A stretch of DNA of 64,000 bases from Nautilus pompilius (Eukaryota; Mollusca; Cephalopoda; Nautilida; Nautilidae): NCBI GenBank assembly GCA_018389105.1, contig JACATO010000062.1:1-64000 (forward strand). Reading direction: 5' to 3'. Under the pieces are notes generated by a model that made no database searches, was not told the DNA's origin, and saw only the letters and a program-made list of their open reading frames with translations. The position numbers and the translations under genes are program-made. This document shows positions 24,753-34,500 of this stretch, one piece after another (position 1 is the first letter of the stretch; each line of letters opens with the position of its first letter).

Positions 24753-24823
24753 TATACATATAGCAATTAAAAGATTAAGTGTCACATGATAATAATCACG
24801 ATAATAGCTGACTTCACAGCCCA

Positions 24824-26607
24824 TAGTTTGGGAATCTCTGATGTAAAAGTGTTAAATGTTTAAGTGCTATTTTTCATCTTGCTCCACACATATAAATGAA
24901 TCTCTCAGTTCAGCATGTTTTAACAAATTAGACCCATGGTGAAGAAAAGAATTCTTAAAGCAAAAAATATTGGGGGGAAAAAAAGTCCTCAGATCTCTTC
25001 AAAAATCAGCAATGCTTGAGGTCCACACCTGATTGACTGACCGGCTGATGCCGTTGCCGAGAGAGAGAGAGAGAGAGAGAGTGAGTTTGCTTTCTTTCTT
25101 GCAGTCATTTTTGGGGTCAAAAGCCACGTTGCCAACATCGGCTGGTTTGTTCAGCATGTGTACCATGGACAGGCTGCATTTCCTAATGCCACTTACAGCA
25201 TTCAGCGCCAGCTTTCCAAGAAGGCTAGTTACTCACAAGCAAGCTGCTGGGTGGTCACATGATAGGTTAATAAATCATGGAAAGTGTGTTGTCAAGACAA
25301 AATCATAGATAATGTGTATGCTGTAGCACCGTCAACTTTTGCTCTGGTAGATATAGGATCTTTCCCATTTTCAAAATAATGTCCCAGGGATTTTTTTTCA
25401 GTCTGAATGTACTAATTAAAACCAAAAGCTGAAAATTTTGGTTCTGGTTTAAAATAGTACATACACAAACAAGATACCATATTTTTTTTAATACGCAAAT
25501 AATTATTGCATCATCCTTAGCAATCCCAGGCAAAGTGTTCTTCTACACTCATCAGCAGTCACAAATCTCTCCGACTCCCTGCACAGATTAATCTCCATTC
25601 AGTGACCATAAACACCAAGCTATTCGCTAGTACATTCAATGAAAACTAAGGTTAGGGGTCTGGGGTGGGAGGGAGAGTTTCCAGATACCACTAACAGCAA
25701 TAATATTCCATCTGTGTTTTATTTATATATTTCTAGTATTACCTTTCAGAGAGCAAGCTACAAGTAAACCGGCGTCTTATTTCCGACTGCTTTTTCAACC
25801 GTTACTGCAGCGCCCTTCTCTCTTTTTTTCATTTATCAAGTCACTCTGCTCTACATCTAAAGACTGTACAAACAAAGTAGCCCAACACGAATACTTTGTT
25901 GCTAGATTCCCGAGCGAAGTTATACTGACAGTGATTCCAGGGGGATTATCTCCCTTTATTGACCATGCTAATGACAAACAGAAATCCATTCTTGTCCTTT
26001 AGACTATGGCATATTTTGTAGCAGACTAAAAAAAAAAAAATACATAAATAAAAATATATATATATATAATAATAATTCCTATGCTGGTTCTCACTTACTT
26101 TAAAAGTCCATAACTTATACGAAATAGTAGCCATTAGTCTATCTAGACTTGATAGATACTGTAAGAATTTGGAAAGAGAGAAACAGCTTGTGGCTAACAT
26201 ATTTTCTAAAATCTATCACATCTGTGTCAAACCAAGGTGAGGCCTAAGGTTTTCCATATACAGTCATCATAGCATCCACTTCTGCTATTATCCAGCTACT
26301 CTACACAGAATTCATGCCCACTTCCTTCTCCACACACACGCGCACACATGCATGCACTAAGAGTGAGCATTGTTCATCAAGTGATGGGTATAAAAAACGA
26401 AAACTGTCCACAAAAAAAATCACAGCAATCATCATAAATAGTTTGGACAGCAATATCTACTGTTCAGGTTGTTAAGCAATAGCTTTAGTTATCATTTACA
26501 TGCCATTTTGAAATTTAAAAAGAAAAATTTCTGAGCAAGAAGAATCAGTCGTATTTTTTTGATGTCCGATGAGCAGCGAGGCCGCTGAGTTTGTACTCAC
26601 GATTAGT
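24824..26607. other. Unique flank, no gene seen
   Basis: Single-copy-looking DNA between the macro-repeat domain and the 3' end of the leucine-rich-repeat gene. It has a short GA microsatellite at about 25,059-25,081, an A run at 26,027-26,040 and an AT run at about 26,053-26,066. The part just below 26,607 should hold the 3' untranslated region of the minus-strand gene; its end is not determined. Confidence 0.6.
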
Positions 26608-26952
26608 TTATCTGAGAGAGGCAAGGTCTTTATTGTATGGTACAGTGGCACTTTGTGGTGCTGGAGGCTGCGTCTGCCTCCGTCTCCGTCTCCTCCCCAC
26701 CGTGGACACCAGGCGGGGTAAGTCCTTGCTGCAAGTGCAGATTTTCTTGGAGTCCTGCAGTAGTGCCATAAAGACCTGCTGGCAGTGATGGATGTACTCC
26801 TCATATTGCTCATCCAGCTCCTCTGCTGCAGCAATCTGCTCAATCCGAGCCGGGACCTCAGGGCCTTTGCGCACTCTATGGAGCACGCCCAGTGTGGAAT
26901 GGAACGCAGGTGTTGCCAAGGTACGGGTTCTTAAACGTTATCACTTTGTAAC
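26608..26952 (-). CDS. Leucine-rich-repeat protein, last placed exon (frame-broken)
   Basis: The exon begins after a TTTTCAG acceptor at 26,952 and joins in phase to the exon ending at 27,904, the junction codon being Gly. It reads YKVITFKNPYLGNTCVPFH, then shifts. A second frame supplies WACSIECAKAL (W at 26,889-26,891), and a third frame carries EVPARIEQIAAAEEL through to a stop at 26,608. The fit of all three pieces suggests two single-base indels about 40 bases apart, either sequencing errors or real damage. The Cys pair in WACSIEC probably partners the C-x2-C at the end of the previous exon as a metal-binding motif (inference). The tail is Arg-rich. Confidence 0.7.
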
Positions 26953-27157
26953 CTGAAAAGAAACATACAGCAGCATCATTTGCTTCCTTTTCATTAGTTA
27001 GGTTGGCATCTAAGTCACAAATTACAAAACGAGATCCGTTAGTAACAAGTAGCCAGATAGCAGCTGCCATAATTCAGAAACTATTCCCTCCCATCCAGTA
27101 TTGATGACGGATATTGTATTTAAATTTTTAAAATGGCGTTCTATCTTAAACCTTAAA

Positions 27158-27310
27158 GGAGCCCTAATAGAAGTCTTCAAAATAATTAGGGGTTTGAAAT
27201 GTGTGGTAAAGGGAGAAAGCCTCCCCCCAAAAAAACTATCTACAGTGGCCGATGGTCAGAAAATAATCTTTCAGTAACGAAGCTATTAAAGAGTGGAATA
27301 AATTATCCAT
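27158..27310 (+). pseudogene. Relic of LINE reverse-transcriptase 3' end
   Basis: In the intron between the two downstream exons of the leucine-rich-repeat gene, the plus strand translates to GALIEVFKIIRG at 27,158 and, in another frame, to SFSNEAIKEWNKLS at 27,267-27,308. These two motifs, at this spacing, are typical of the end of the reverse-transcriptase protein in non-LTR retrotransposons. Stops and frame changes show it is dead. Its orientation is opposite to the host gene. Confidence 0.5.
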
Positions 27311-27903
27311 AGGTGTAGTTAGGTAATAGCATTAATCAATCTAAGAATTGTACTGATGGCCATTTCTCTTCCCTGGAGGACCTTGCTACAATGATGTTAT
27401 TTCAGCAGGGTTTTGTTTAACTGTCCCTAGTAACTAATAAGACAAGACGACGATAACATTAATAAACAAAAAATAGCAGATAAACAGATAAATTTTTCCT
27501 GTTCGCTGAAGGAACTTTCGCATTCATACGTAAGAGAACCTCAGTGCACAATTAATTTTCTTTTTGTTTCATGAAAAGTAGAAAACTAACATTTGCTTTC
27601 ATTGTTTGTTAGAACTGCTGATATGTTGCATTTATCAATAGTCTTCGAAAATAAGTTTTGAATGTAATCATTCTTTGTTATGAGTTCTGGACTAGAAATA
27701 TCTTTAAAGAATACAATTCCATGTCTCATTACCATTTTGTCTAATTTTATATAATGAAGCTACAGAAATTTACAGTCACTAATTACCAACTATCAATAGG
27801 CAAAGGCAGTATCTGCTACTGGACATCATTCTCATGGTAATCATCCATACATGGGATCTTTGTACTTGATGCTTGAGGCATAAACAATGTAAAAGATGCT
27901 CAC

Positions 27904-28423
27904 CTAATAAGTTACTGAGGTAGGCTTTGTGGCAGTAGTAACAGATGTAAAACTTGCTGTAGATCTCAGAAATGTAGTCTCTCAACACATCTGCCACACA
28001 TGGCTCATTAAAAAAGTCAATCTTTAACCCTATCACTGCTTTGGCTGCCCAAAATTGCAGGCTTTTGGGAATCTTTGATGGCATGCTGTTACTGCCACCT
28101 GCAGGAATAATCCGATAGTTCACGTCCGTGTGGTACCACATAAAAGTGGCTTTGAAATAGTTGTGATTGCCATGGCGATACACGGTTTCTATTGCTGGCA
28201 TTTTCAGCAAGAAGCCAGGCAAAGCATCGAGAAGGTTGTTGTCAAGCAACAAGGTTTTTAGTCTCCTGCAGAACGTTAGCGTGTAAGGGATGGAATGCAC
28301 CTGCAGTTTGTTGTTGGTCAGCGCCAGGTGCTCCAACTTGTTCATACGGCCAATGTCAGCAGGAAGGTGATCCAAGCTGTTGTATTTGAGAGACAGATGG
28401 GTAACGTTTGGACATTTAAAAAT
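27904..28423 (-). CDS. Leucine-rich-repeat protein, main LRR exon
   Basis: A 520-bp exon with a TTTCCAG acceptor (first base 28,423) and a G|GTGAGC donor (last base 27,904). It encodes at least three leucine-rich repeats: VTHLSLKYNSLDHLPADIG, LEHLALTNNKLQ and LKTLLLDNNLLDALPGFLL. A region rich in aromatic residues follows, and then FYICYYCHKAYL with a C-x2-C pair. Layout (short LRR block, then a Cys-bearing C-terminal domain) recalls LRRC28/LRRC58-type proteins, but identity is not established. Such proteins usually act as binding scaffolds; no enzyme motif is seen. The protein is probably intracellular, since no signal peptide or membrane segment is visible in the placed exons. Confidence 0.85.
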
Positions 28424-29051
28424 CTGGAAAGAGAAAACTCATTTATTAAAAAGAAAAAAAAACAGCTTTATTATCTTACCTTGATCTCTTTTCCATACAC
28501 AAACATACTTCCCTTATATATAAAACAATTAACCATGCCAAAGAGATTAAAAAAAAAAAAACAAACAGAACAATTTAGTGCAGAATATTAAATAATACTA
28601 TGGGGAATGCTCTATTATGATATAAAATCTGCTTGTCTCCAGAAGCAGATTTTCAATCAGTTCAATAGTTTTGAATTTTGAAAGTACAACAGATTATAAA
28701 CTGTAATGAAAATGGCTGCCATGCAAATTGAATAGAAAATTACAGACTATGGTTAGAGTGTCAATCTTCATGAGGGGTAAAAAAAATATTTATACTGGTT
28801 GGGTGTTTGAGGTGGGGATGGAGAGAGAATCTTGCGCAATGTTTGGAAATAGCTCCATTTAACTGGGAAAGATATGAGAATTACCTTTTGGTAGCAATCT
28901 ACTGTCATGCATTTGCTTTTTTTCACAACAAGGGAAGTAATTATGCATGGCCCGTATGCAAGATCTATTGCCTAAAAGGTAGAACTTTGAAAACAAACAG
29001 CTATACATTCAACTCTATATCTCAGTGGATGATGTGAAAATTGTTTTGTAC

Positions 29052-29149
29052 CTCTCTTGGTAACTTATTGTCATCTCCATACTTGAAAATGCTGTCTAGA
29101 TGAAATTCAGTGAATTGATGGTAGCTGAGATAGAGAGAAATAAGTGTAT
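29052..29149 (-). CDS. Leucine-rich-repeat protein, upstream exon
   Basis: A 98-bp exon with a TTTCCTTTCAG acceptor (first base 29,149) and a GAG|GTACAA donor (last base 29,052). It encodes TLISLYLSYHQFTEFHLDSI and ends KLPRE, joining in phase 0 to the exon at 28,423. The LxxLxLSxxxFTEF pattern is an LRR. It begins with two bases of a split codon, so at least one further coding exon lies upstream. Confidence 0.7.
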
Positions 29150-32100
29150 CTGAAAGGAAAAATAAACAAACTGGCTGGATAACAATCTTACGTTGTTCTT
29201 TCAATATCAGATAAATACTAAGCCTTTTTAATCTTAAAACAAACCATAACTTTTGTAGGGTAACCATATTTTTCCTATGTATTATTTTATTAAGCAAACG
29301 TTGTGCAATAAGTTTGTCGCCGTCTCTCAGTGAACAGGTTAAATCAAAGGATACACTAAGAGCTATAAGGTACATAAACAATGAGGATGATGTGTTGGAT
29401 GTAGTATAACTATTCTTCATGAGATTAACGTTATACCCTGATAAAAAAAACAACAGAGACCCAGAAGAAACAAAGAATTACATTTTTTCTCTCCAAACAG
29501 TTTAGTTCCCCTGAAGAAATTTTGAAGATGAGGATAAACCAAATTTATCCTTTTAATTGTTATATGATGATAAATTTACTTTCAAAAAGTTTACAAAGCT
29601 TGAAGATAACACCTTTTTAAATGAAACAATAAAAATTAAACAAGAAGTGATTATTTCAATTCAATGTGGACTGGGCTGAAGTGTTGTCTACTTACCACTA
29701 GACTTTCGGATAACAGCGCTCTTTTCCCTTTTGATTTCCTCCGCAATAAGATGAAGAAGATGTTGTTGTCTTTTATGCAGAACAACAGAAAGAAACCAGA
29801 GACTCTGAGGGATCTCCTGAAATCAGTACAAAATGAAAACCAAGAGCTGATAAAGAGAAATATAAGTATGCAGGCATCGTACGCGCGGGTATATGAACAA
29901 AACTAAAGTATGAAAAGTTAAACTTCGGCATTTCAAAATGCTCTCCAACAGAAACAACTTTTTATAACTGCTTTGAACTTGAAAACCAAATAATCTATTT
30001 TAAAAATTTTTAAATGGAGAAAGATTTGCAAAAGCAGAAAAACAAACAAACAAACAGGTTTTAGGAGGATGAATGTGCCTACTGATATTCTACACAGTTT
30101 AAAAGCAAATCAGTAATTTATTTAAAAGTTGTAAAAGTTAAATTTAACAGGAAATAAGCATGAGAGATTTTTCTTTTTTTTTAATTTTCAATATCACTCC
30201 AAGTATGCTAAAGTTTCAATGTTCTTTTTCCTTTCAGTATGTAACTTTTTAAACGTATCTAATACTGGTAAAGCAGACTAGCTGCTGCCTTTATGGCAGC
30301 AGAAAGAAAGAAAACAAAAATGTGCACCTTGATAAGCAGGTTATCTCGGTTTAATTATGGTCACCTCAGGTCATAATATCTTGAAACAATAAAAAACAAA
30401 TTTAGGATGATAAAACTGCTAAAACTATACACAATGGTAAAGATGCGAAGAGAACGCCCCTCACAGAGAATATAAACAAAAGCCAAAATCTGCATCTTCT
30501 TGGCGAACGCCATCCTGATTGTTGGGGTTAGAGGACACGTCACAGTAAGGCGTGCAGCATCTACCTTGGTGACTGAAAGTTACCTCTTGAACGGTGGTCA
30601 AGGTACAAGCCAGTCAAGAGTTACCTGCAAAACTTCTACCACATATACCAAGAAAACCCTACTAGAACTCTTCATTTTTCAGATGTAGGAGGAAATTGGA
30701 ATGCCCGGAGAAACCATGGCAGGAAGGTATGACACCAAACTGAGCCAGTCTCCTGACTGGGAATCAGACTCAGACCCCACCACTGGAAATTTGTACCTTC
30801 TGAGTCCCAAGTAATGAAAAACATTCCAATAAAAGAACATAATTAAAGTTATCTTAGGATAATCAGAATTATGTTTCAGATTTGATGCATAGGTAAATAA
30901 TCCTGATATAAGAAGTATCTTAGCTGGTCATTTATAAAGAACAGATGCCAATCCACCTCAATATTTTGAAGATGATAAGATTCTAAGGTGGGCTTGGCAT
31001 CATTTTGTAATAATTTCCCAATGTCATATTTTACCCTTGTGAGATTTGGTAGCACAAACCTTTATCCCCCATCAGACACAAATAAAAGCTAAATCTTTAG
31101 TATTGTACAGCAAGCAGAAGGATTAAACAAATTCAAAGGTTACATCAAAAGAATATGAGAGAGAATAAATTAATAATTATGCACATATCTCTATAAAGCA
31201 TTTGTATTTTTAACAAAACTAAATATTTAATTGGTAATATCTAAAAGGTGTCTAATGATTCTTTAAAACACCATTTTTCCTCCAAAACAATTTTTCTGGA
31301 GGGCACACTTTATAAATAAGTATTAATTTCTGTTTTGCATGTCCAGTAATAATTCCTCAAAGTTGTGTGAGTGAGAGAGAGAGAGGAAGAGACACTCTGA
31401 CTGACCGTTCTGACCAATACATAGTATCTCTAACAGACAATAATAGCTGTTAATTCCAAAGGCCATAGAGGATTAAAAACTGCATTGAAACTAAGCTTCT
31501 ATGGCAACGACCCAGAAATTATAAGATGAAAATTACCATTAGTTTCCTGTAATAGCATTATCATGGATTTACTTACTAAAAGCATATTAAAGTTTTGAAC
31601 TGACAATTAAAGAAAGTCAGTCTTTTCTTAAGATGTCTAAAGGGGAGAGTTAATTGAAAAAATATAATTTACGAGAGTTCTTTATTTAAAGTGAAATGCA
31701 CAGACTTGCATCATGAAAAATCTAAGTGAATCTTCATTCAGTTGCTCAATGTCTTTGGTAGATTTTCTGCTGATCTGATGACAGTCTGACAAACAGGCAG
31801 AAGAGACATTAGGTGAAAAGGGGCCAACAGAATTGGTTTCAAATGAGCTGCTGGTTTATATTAATGTTGTATGTTGAGAATTTTTTTTTTGTGTTAACTA
31901 TTTAAAAAAAAAGTCTGCTAAATATAAATGCATCATTGTAAATTGAAACTACCAGGTGACGATGAGCAGGAACTTCCTGCCCTCATCAGCCAGGATTCAG
32001 GTCCATACAGTAGAATCTGACTTTCAGGTGAGAGACAAAATGTAGCTGTAACCTAATCTGGAACATAGACCAACTGGATTCATAATTAACCTAGCTAATC

Positions 32101-32410
32101 ATATAAGAACATTATAAAACGATATTAATCAGGTTCATTTTTTAAAAAAAATCAGTGTTGGGCATGGAGGACAGGCTTCACACAATTAGTGGACAACTCA
32201 ATCTCATGGGACTCCAGAGTATCTATCTAAATAACTGCACTACCCTGACGTAGTTCAGATCATACCTATAAGCCTACCTCTTAGCAATAAGTAAACTTCA
32301 CCAGTTTAAATATGCTTGTCACTAATAATAATTATCGCAAAAAGCTGATTAACAGTGGATACAAATTGCTAAACAGAAAATGAGGGTGTTGCTACATTTC
32401 CAGCTAAGGC
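29150..32410. other. Probable intron and non-coding sequence
   Basis: No convincing exon was found on either strand. An 80-codon frame at 29,664-29,906 (plus) is Lys/Asn/Gln-rich and not recognised. A SINE-like fragment is at 30,686-30,800. If the exon at 33,892-34,044 belongs to the leucine-rich-repeat gene, this is intron, and a linking exon with the right phase remains to be found here. Confidence 0.5.
30686..30800 (-). repeat. SINE-like fragment
   Basis: The minus strand has a degenerate tRNA B-box (GAGTCTGATTCCCA) followed by a stretch whose plus-strand form is 'ggaggaaattgg' then 'tgcccggagaaacc'. This matches the core layout of a widespread animal SINE family, also seen at 60,620-60,830. 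No A-box is recognisable. Confidence 0.45.
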
Positions 32411-32544
32411 ATTGTTAAGTAGTGTTACCTGTCTGTCCACAGGGCAGTGTTAAGTAGTGTTACCTGTCTGTCCACAGGGCAGTGTTAAGTAGTGTTACCT
32501 GTCTGTCCACAGGGCATTGTTAAGTAGTGTTACCCGTCTGTCCA
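32411..32544. repeat. 35-bp tandem repeat, about 3.9 copies
   Basis: The unit contains 'gtgttacctgtctgtccac' and recurs at 32,425, 32,460, 32,495 and 32,530, an exact 35-bp period. Copies are almost identical, pointing to recent duplication. It abuts the purine tract. Confidence 0.95.
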
Positions 32545-32608
32545 GCAAATCTACACCACCGGGTTTGTCTGTTTGCAAATAAAATAATGACGACCATAAA
32601 ACGAATGT

Positions 32609-33675
32609 ATGAGAGAGAGAAAGAGAGAGAGAGGAAGAGGGAGAGGAGAAAGAGAAAGGGAGAGGGAGGGAGAGAGAGAGGAGAGGGTGGCGAGGAGGGA
32701 GGGTTGGGAGAGGAGGGCGAGAGGGAGAGAGAGAGGAGGGAGAGGAGAGAGAGGAGAGAGAGAGGGAGGGAGAGGGAGAGCGAGGAAGAGAGAGGGAGGG
32801 AGGAGGAAGGGAGAGGAGGAAGAGAGAGGAGAGGGAGGGAGAGAGAGAGGAGAGCGGAAGGGAGAGGGAGAGAGAGAAAGGAAGAGGGAGGAAGAGAGGG
32901 AGAGAGAGAGAGAGAGGGTGGGAGGGAAGGGAGAGGGAGGGAGAGAGAGGAGAGAAGGAAGAGGGGAGAGATGAGGTTGAGAGAGGAGAGGAGAGGGGAG
33001 AGCGGAAGGGAGAGGGAGAGGAAGGAGAGGGAGGGAGAGAGAGAGAGAGAGGAGAGTAGAGGAGGAGAGGAAGGGAGAGGGCAAGAGAGAGATCGGGATA
33101 GAGAGAGAGAGAAGAGGAAAGAGGGAGAGGGAGGGGAGAGGAGAGAGAGGGTGGGAGAGGAAGGGAGATGGAGGGAGAGAGAGAGAGAAAGGAAGAGGGA
33201 GGAGAGGGGAGAGAGGGAGGGAGCGAGGAGAGGAAGGGAGAGAGAGAGAGAGAGAGGGTGGAGAGGAAGGAGAGGGCAAGAGAGAGAGAGAAGAGAGAGG
33301 AGAGGAAGAGGGGGAGAGAGAGGGGAGAGAGAGAGAAAGGAAGAGGGAGAGAGAGGGTGAGAGAGGAAGGAGAGGGAGAGGAAGGGAGAGGGAGGAGAGA
33401 GAGAGAGAGGGAGAGAAAGGAAGGGAGAGGGAGAGAGAGAGAGGGAGAGACAGGAAGGGAGAGGGAGAGAGAGAATGAGAGGGCCGAGCGGGAGCGAGAG
33501 AGAGAGAGAGAGGGTGGGAGAGGAAGGGAGAGGAGAGGGAGGGAAGGGAGAGGGAGGAGAGAGAGAGAGAGGAGAGAGAGAGGGGGGGGAGGAAGGGAGA
33601 GGGCAAGGAGCGAGAGAGAGAGAGAAAAAGGGGGAGAGGAGAGGAAGGGAGCGAAAGGGAGAGGGACAGAGAGTA
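32609..33675. repeat. 1.07-kb GA-rich polypurine tract
   Basis: The plus strand is almost all G and A (GA, GGA and GAAA mixtures) with only scattered pyrimidines. Long open frames on both strands here (Arg/Glu-rich or Ser/Leu/Pro-rich) are by-products of low complexity. Such mirror-rich purine tracts can form triplex DNA (general knowledge). On the sense strand of the neighbouring minus-strand gene it is a pyrimidine tract. Confidence 0.95.
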
Positions 33676-33729
33676 CAAAAAGCAACAAAAAACACACCGA
33701 GAGAAGAAATACCTATATTTCCTGCTTAA

Positions 33730-34500
33730 ATATAAATGTAGATGCTGGCGAGAAGTTTCGCCCGACCGGGGAGGGAGGGAGGCTCACCACCACTGCCGCC
33801 GCCGCCAACTCAACACATGTCACTTGTTGATCAGCAGCTCCCACCTGTCACAGAGAAGGAAGGACCGACTGCACAACACTCACTCACTCACCCCGAGCTC
33901 GTCGACGTCAACAGCCGCCGCCCCGCCGTCACCCCCGGCCGCCCACAGCCTGCCCCTCCACTCGTACCACAGGCCCTGGTCGGACTGGAATCGCTTGAAC
34001 AGCAGCAGCTCGTACCCGTGGAAGATCTGTGGCGGAGCCAGCATCGTGGGGTCGCGCCAGCCAGTCACCCCACCACCACCCGTCCTCCTCCCGCTCTCCG
34101 TCCACCCGGCTTGGCTGAGGACGCTGGGTGCAACTCGCGAAGCTCTCTGGCTCCCACCAGCCAGCGGCACCCGTCGCTGCTCCGCCGCCGTCCATCTCTC
34201 TCTTCCCTCTTCTTTCTCCTCCTATTTTTGTTTTTTTTTTTGGCTGAGTTATCTTCCCCTTGACGAACTCTCCCTTCAATCTCCTCCCCGCCGCCGGTGA
34301 TGTAATTAGCGTGGGAATCCCAGTTCAGGTTTCTTCCGTCCCCTTTCTGCTCCTCTCAGAGGAGGATGGTCCTTCCTGTAAGTTAGATGGGCTGGAGAGA
34401 GAGAGAGAGGAGAGACCAGAGGAGATTTGGCTGCATCGCTTAGGCCTGTTACCCGAGAAGGCTGCTTAGTTAGTTAGTTACCCACCCAAGGATCTATTCT
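33730..34500 (-). promoter_or_regulatory. CpG-rich block, candidate 5' region of minus-strand gene
   Basis: GC- and CpG-rich DNA with CCG repeats, unlike the AT-rich sequence on either side. It contains the candidate first coding exon (33,892-34,044). No TATA box is obvious. A promoter here, read to the left, would fit the leucine-rich-repeat gene, but this is inference. Confidence 0.4.
33892..34044 (-). CDS. Candidate first coding exon (51 codons)
   Basis: The minus strand has ATG at 34,042-34,044 and reads MLAPPQIFHGYELLLFKRFQ through SDQGLWYEWRGRLWAAGG. It ends exactly at a strong GGG|GTGAGT donor (last exon base 33,892). The aromatic and charged mix looks like real protein, unlike the low-complexity frames around it. 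It may start the leucine-rich-repeat gene, but it ends in phase 0 while the exon at 29,149 needs one carried base, so another exon, or another gene, is required. Upstream in-frame codons up to 34,170 are also open, so the true start is uncertain. Confidence 0.4.

Larger units (their letters stand above)
23291..24823 (+). repeat. AT-rich macro-unit segment, copy 4 (stub with mariner)
   Basis: Only about the first 200 bases of the AT-rich segment are present: 23,291-23,419 and 24,753-24,823, separated by the mariner element. Similarity to the other copies stops at about 24,823, just after 'ctgacttcacagccc'. This marks the right edge of the macro-repeat domain. Confidence 0.85.

Noticed and set aside
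24082..24824. Minus-strand frames of 90-121 codons over the mariner
   Set aside because: They are antisense shadows of the transposase gene.
26496..26843. 115-codon minus frame and 65-codon plus frame over the last LRR exon
   Set aside because: They are other-frame shadows of the exon, which is supported by splice sites and protein text.
30361..30543. 60-codon hydrophobic minus frame
   Set aside because: The composition is AT-driven and no splice borders or homologue were seen.
32495..33830. Frames of 200-400 codons rich in Arg/Glu or Ser/Leu/Pro
   Set aside because: They are translations of a purine/pyrimidine tract on both strands and have no protein-like sequence.
33742..34300. Plus-strand frames of 158-173 codons in the CpG-rich block
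   Set aside because: They are Pro/Ser-rich shadows of CpG-rich DNA; the minus-strand frame with a strong donor is the better candidate.
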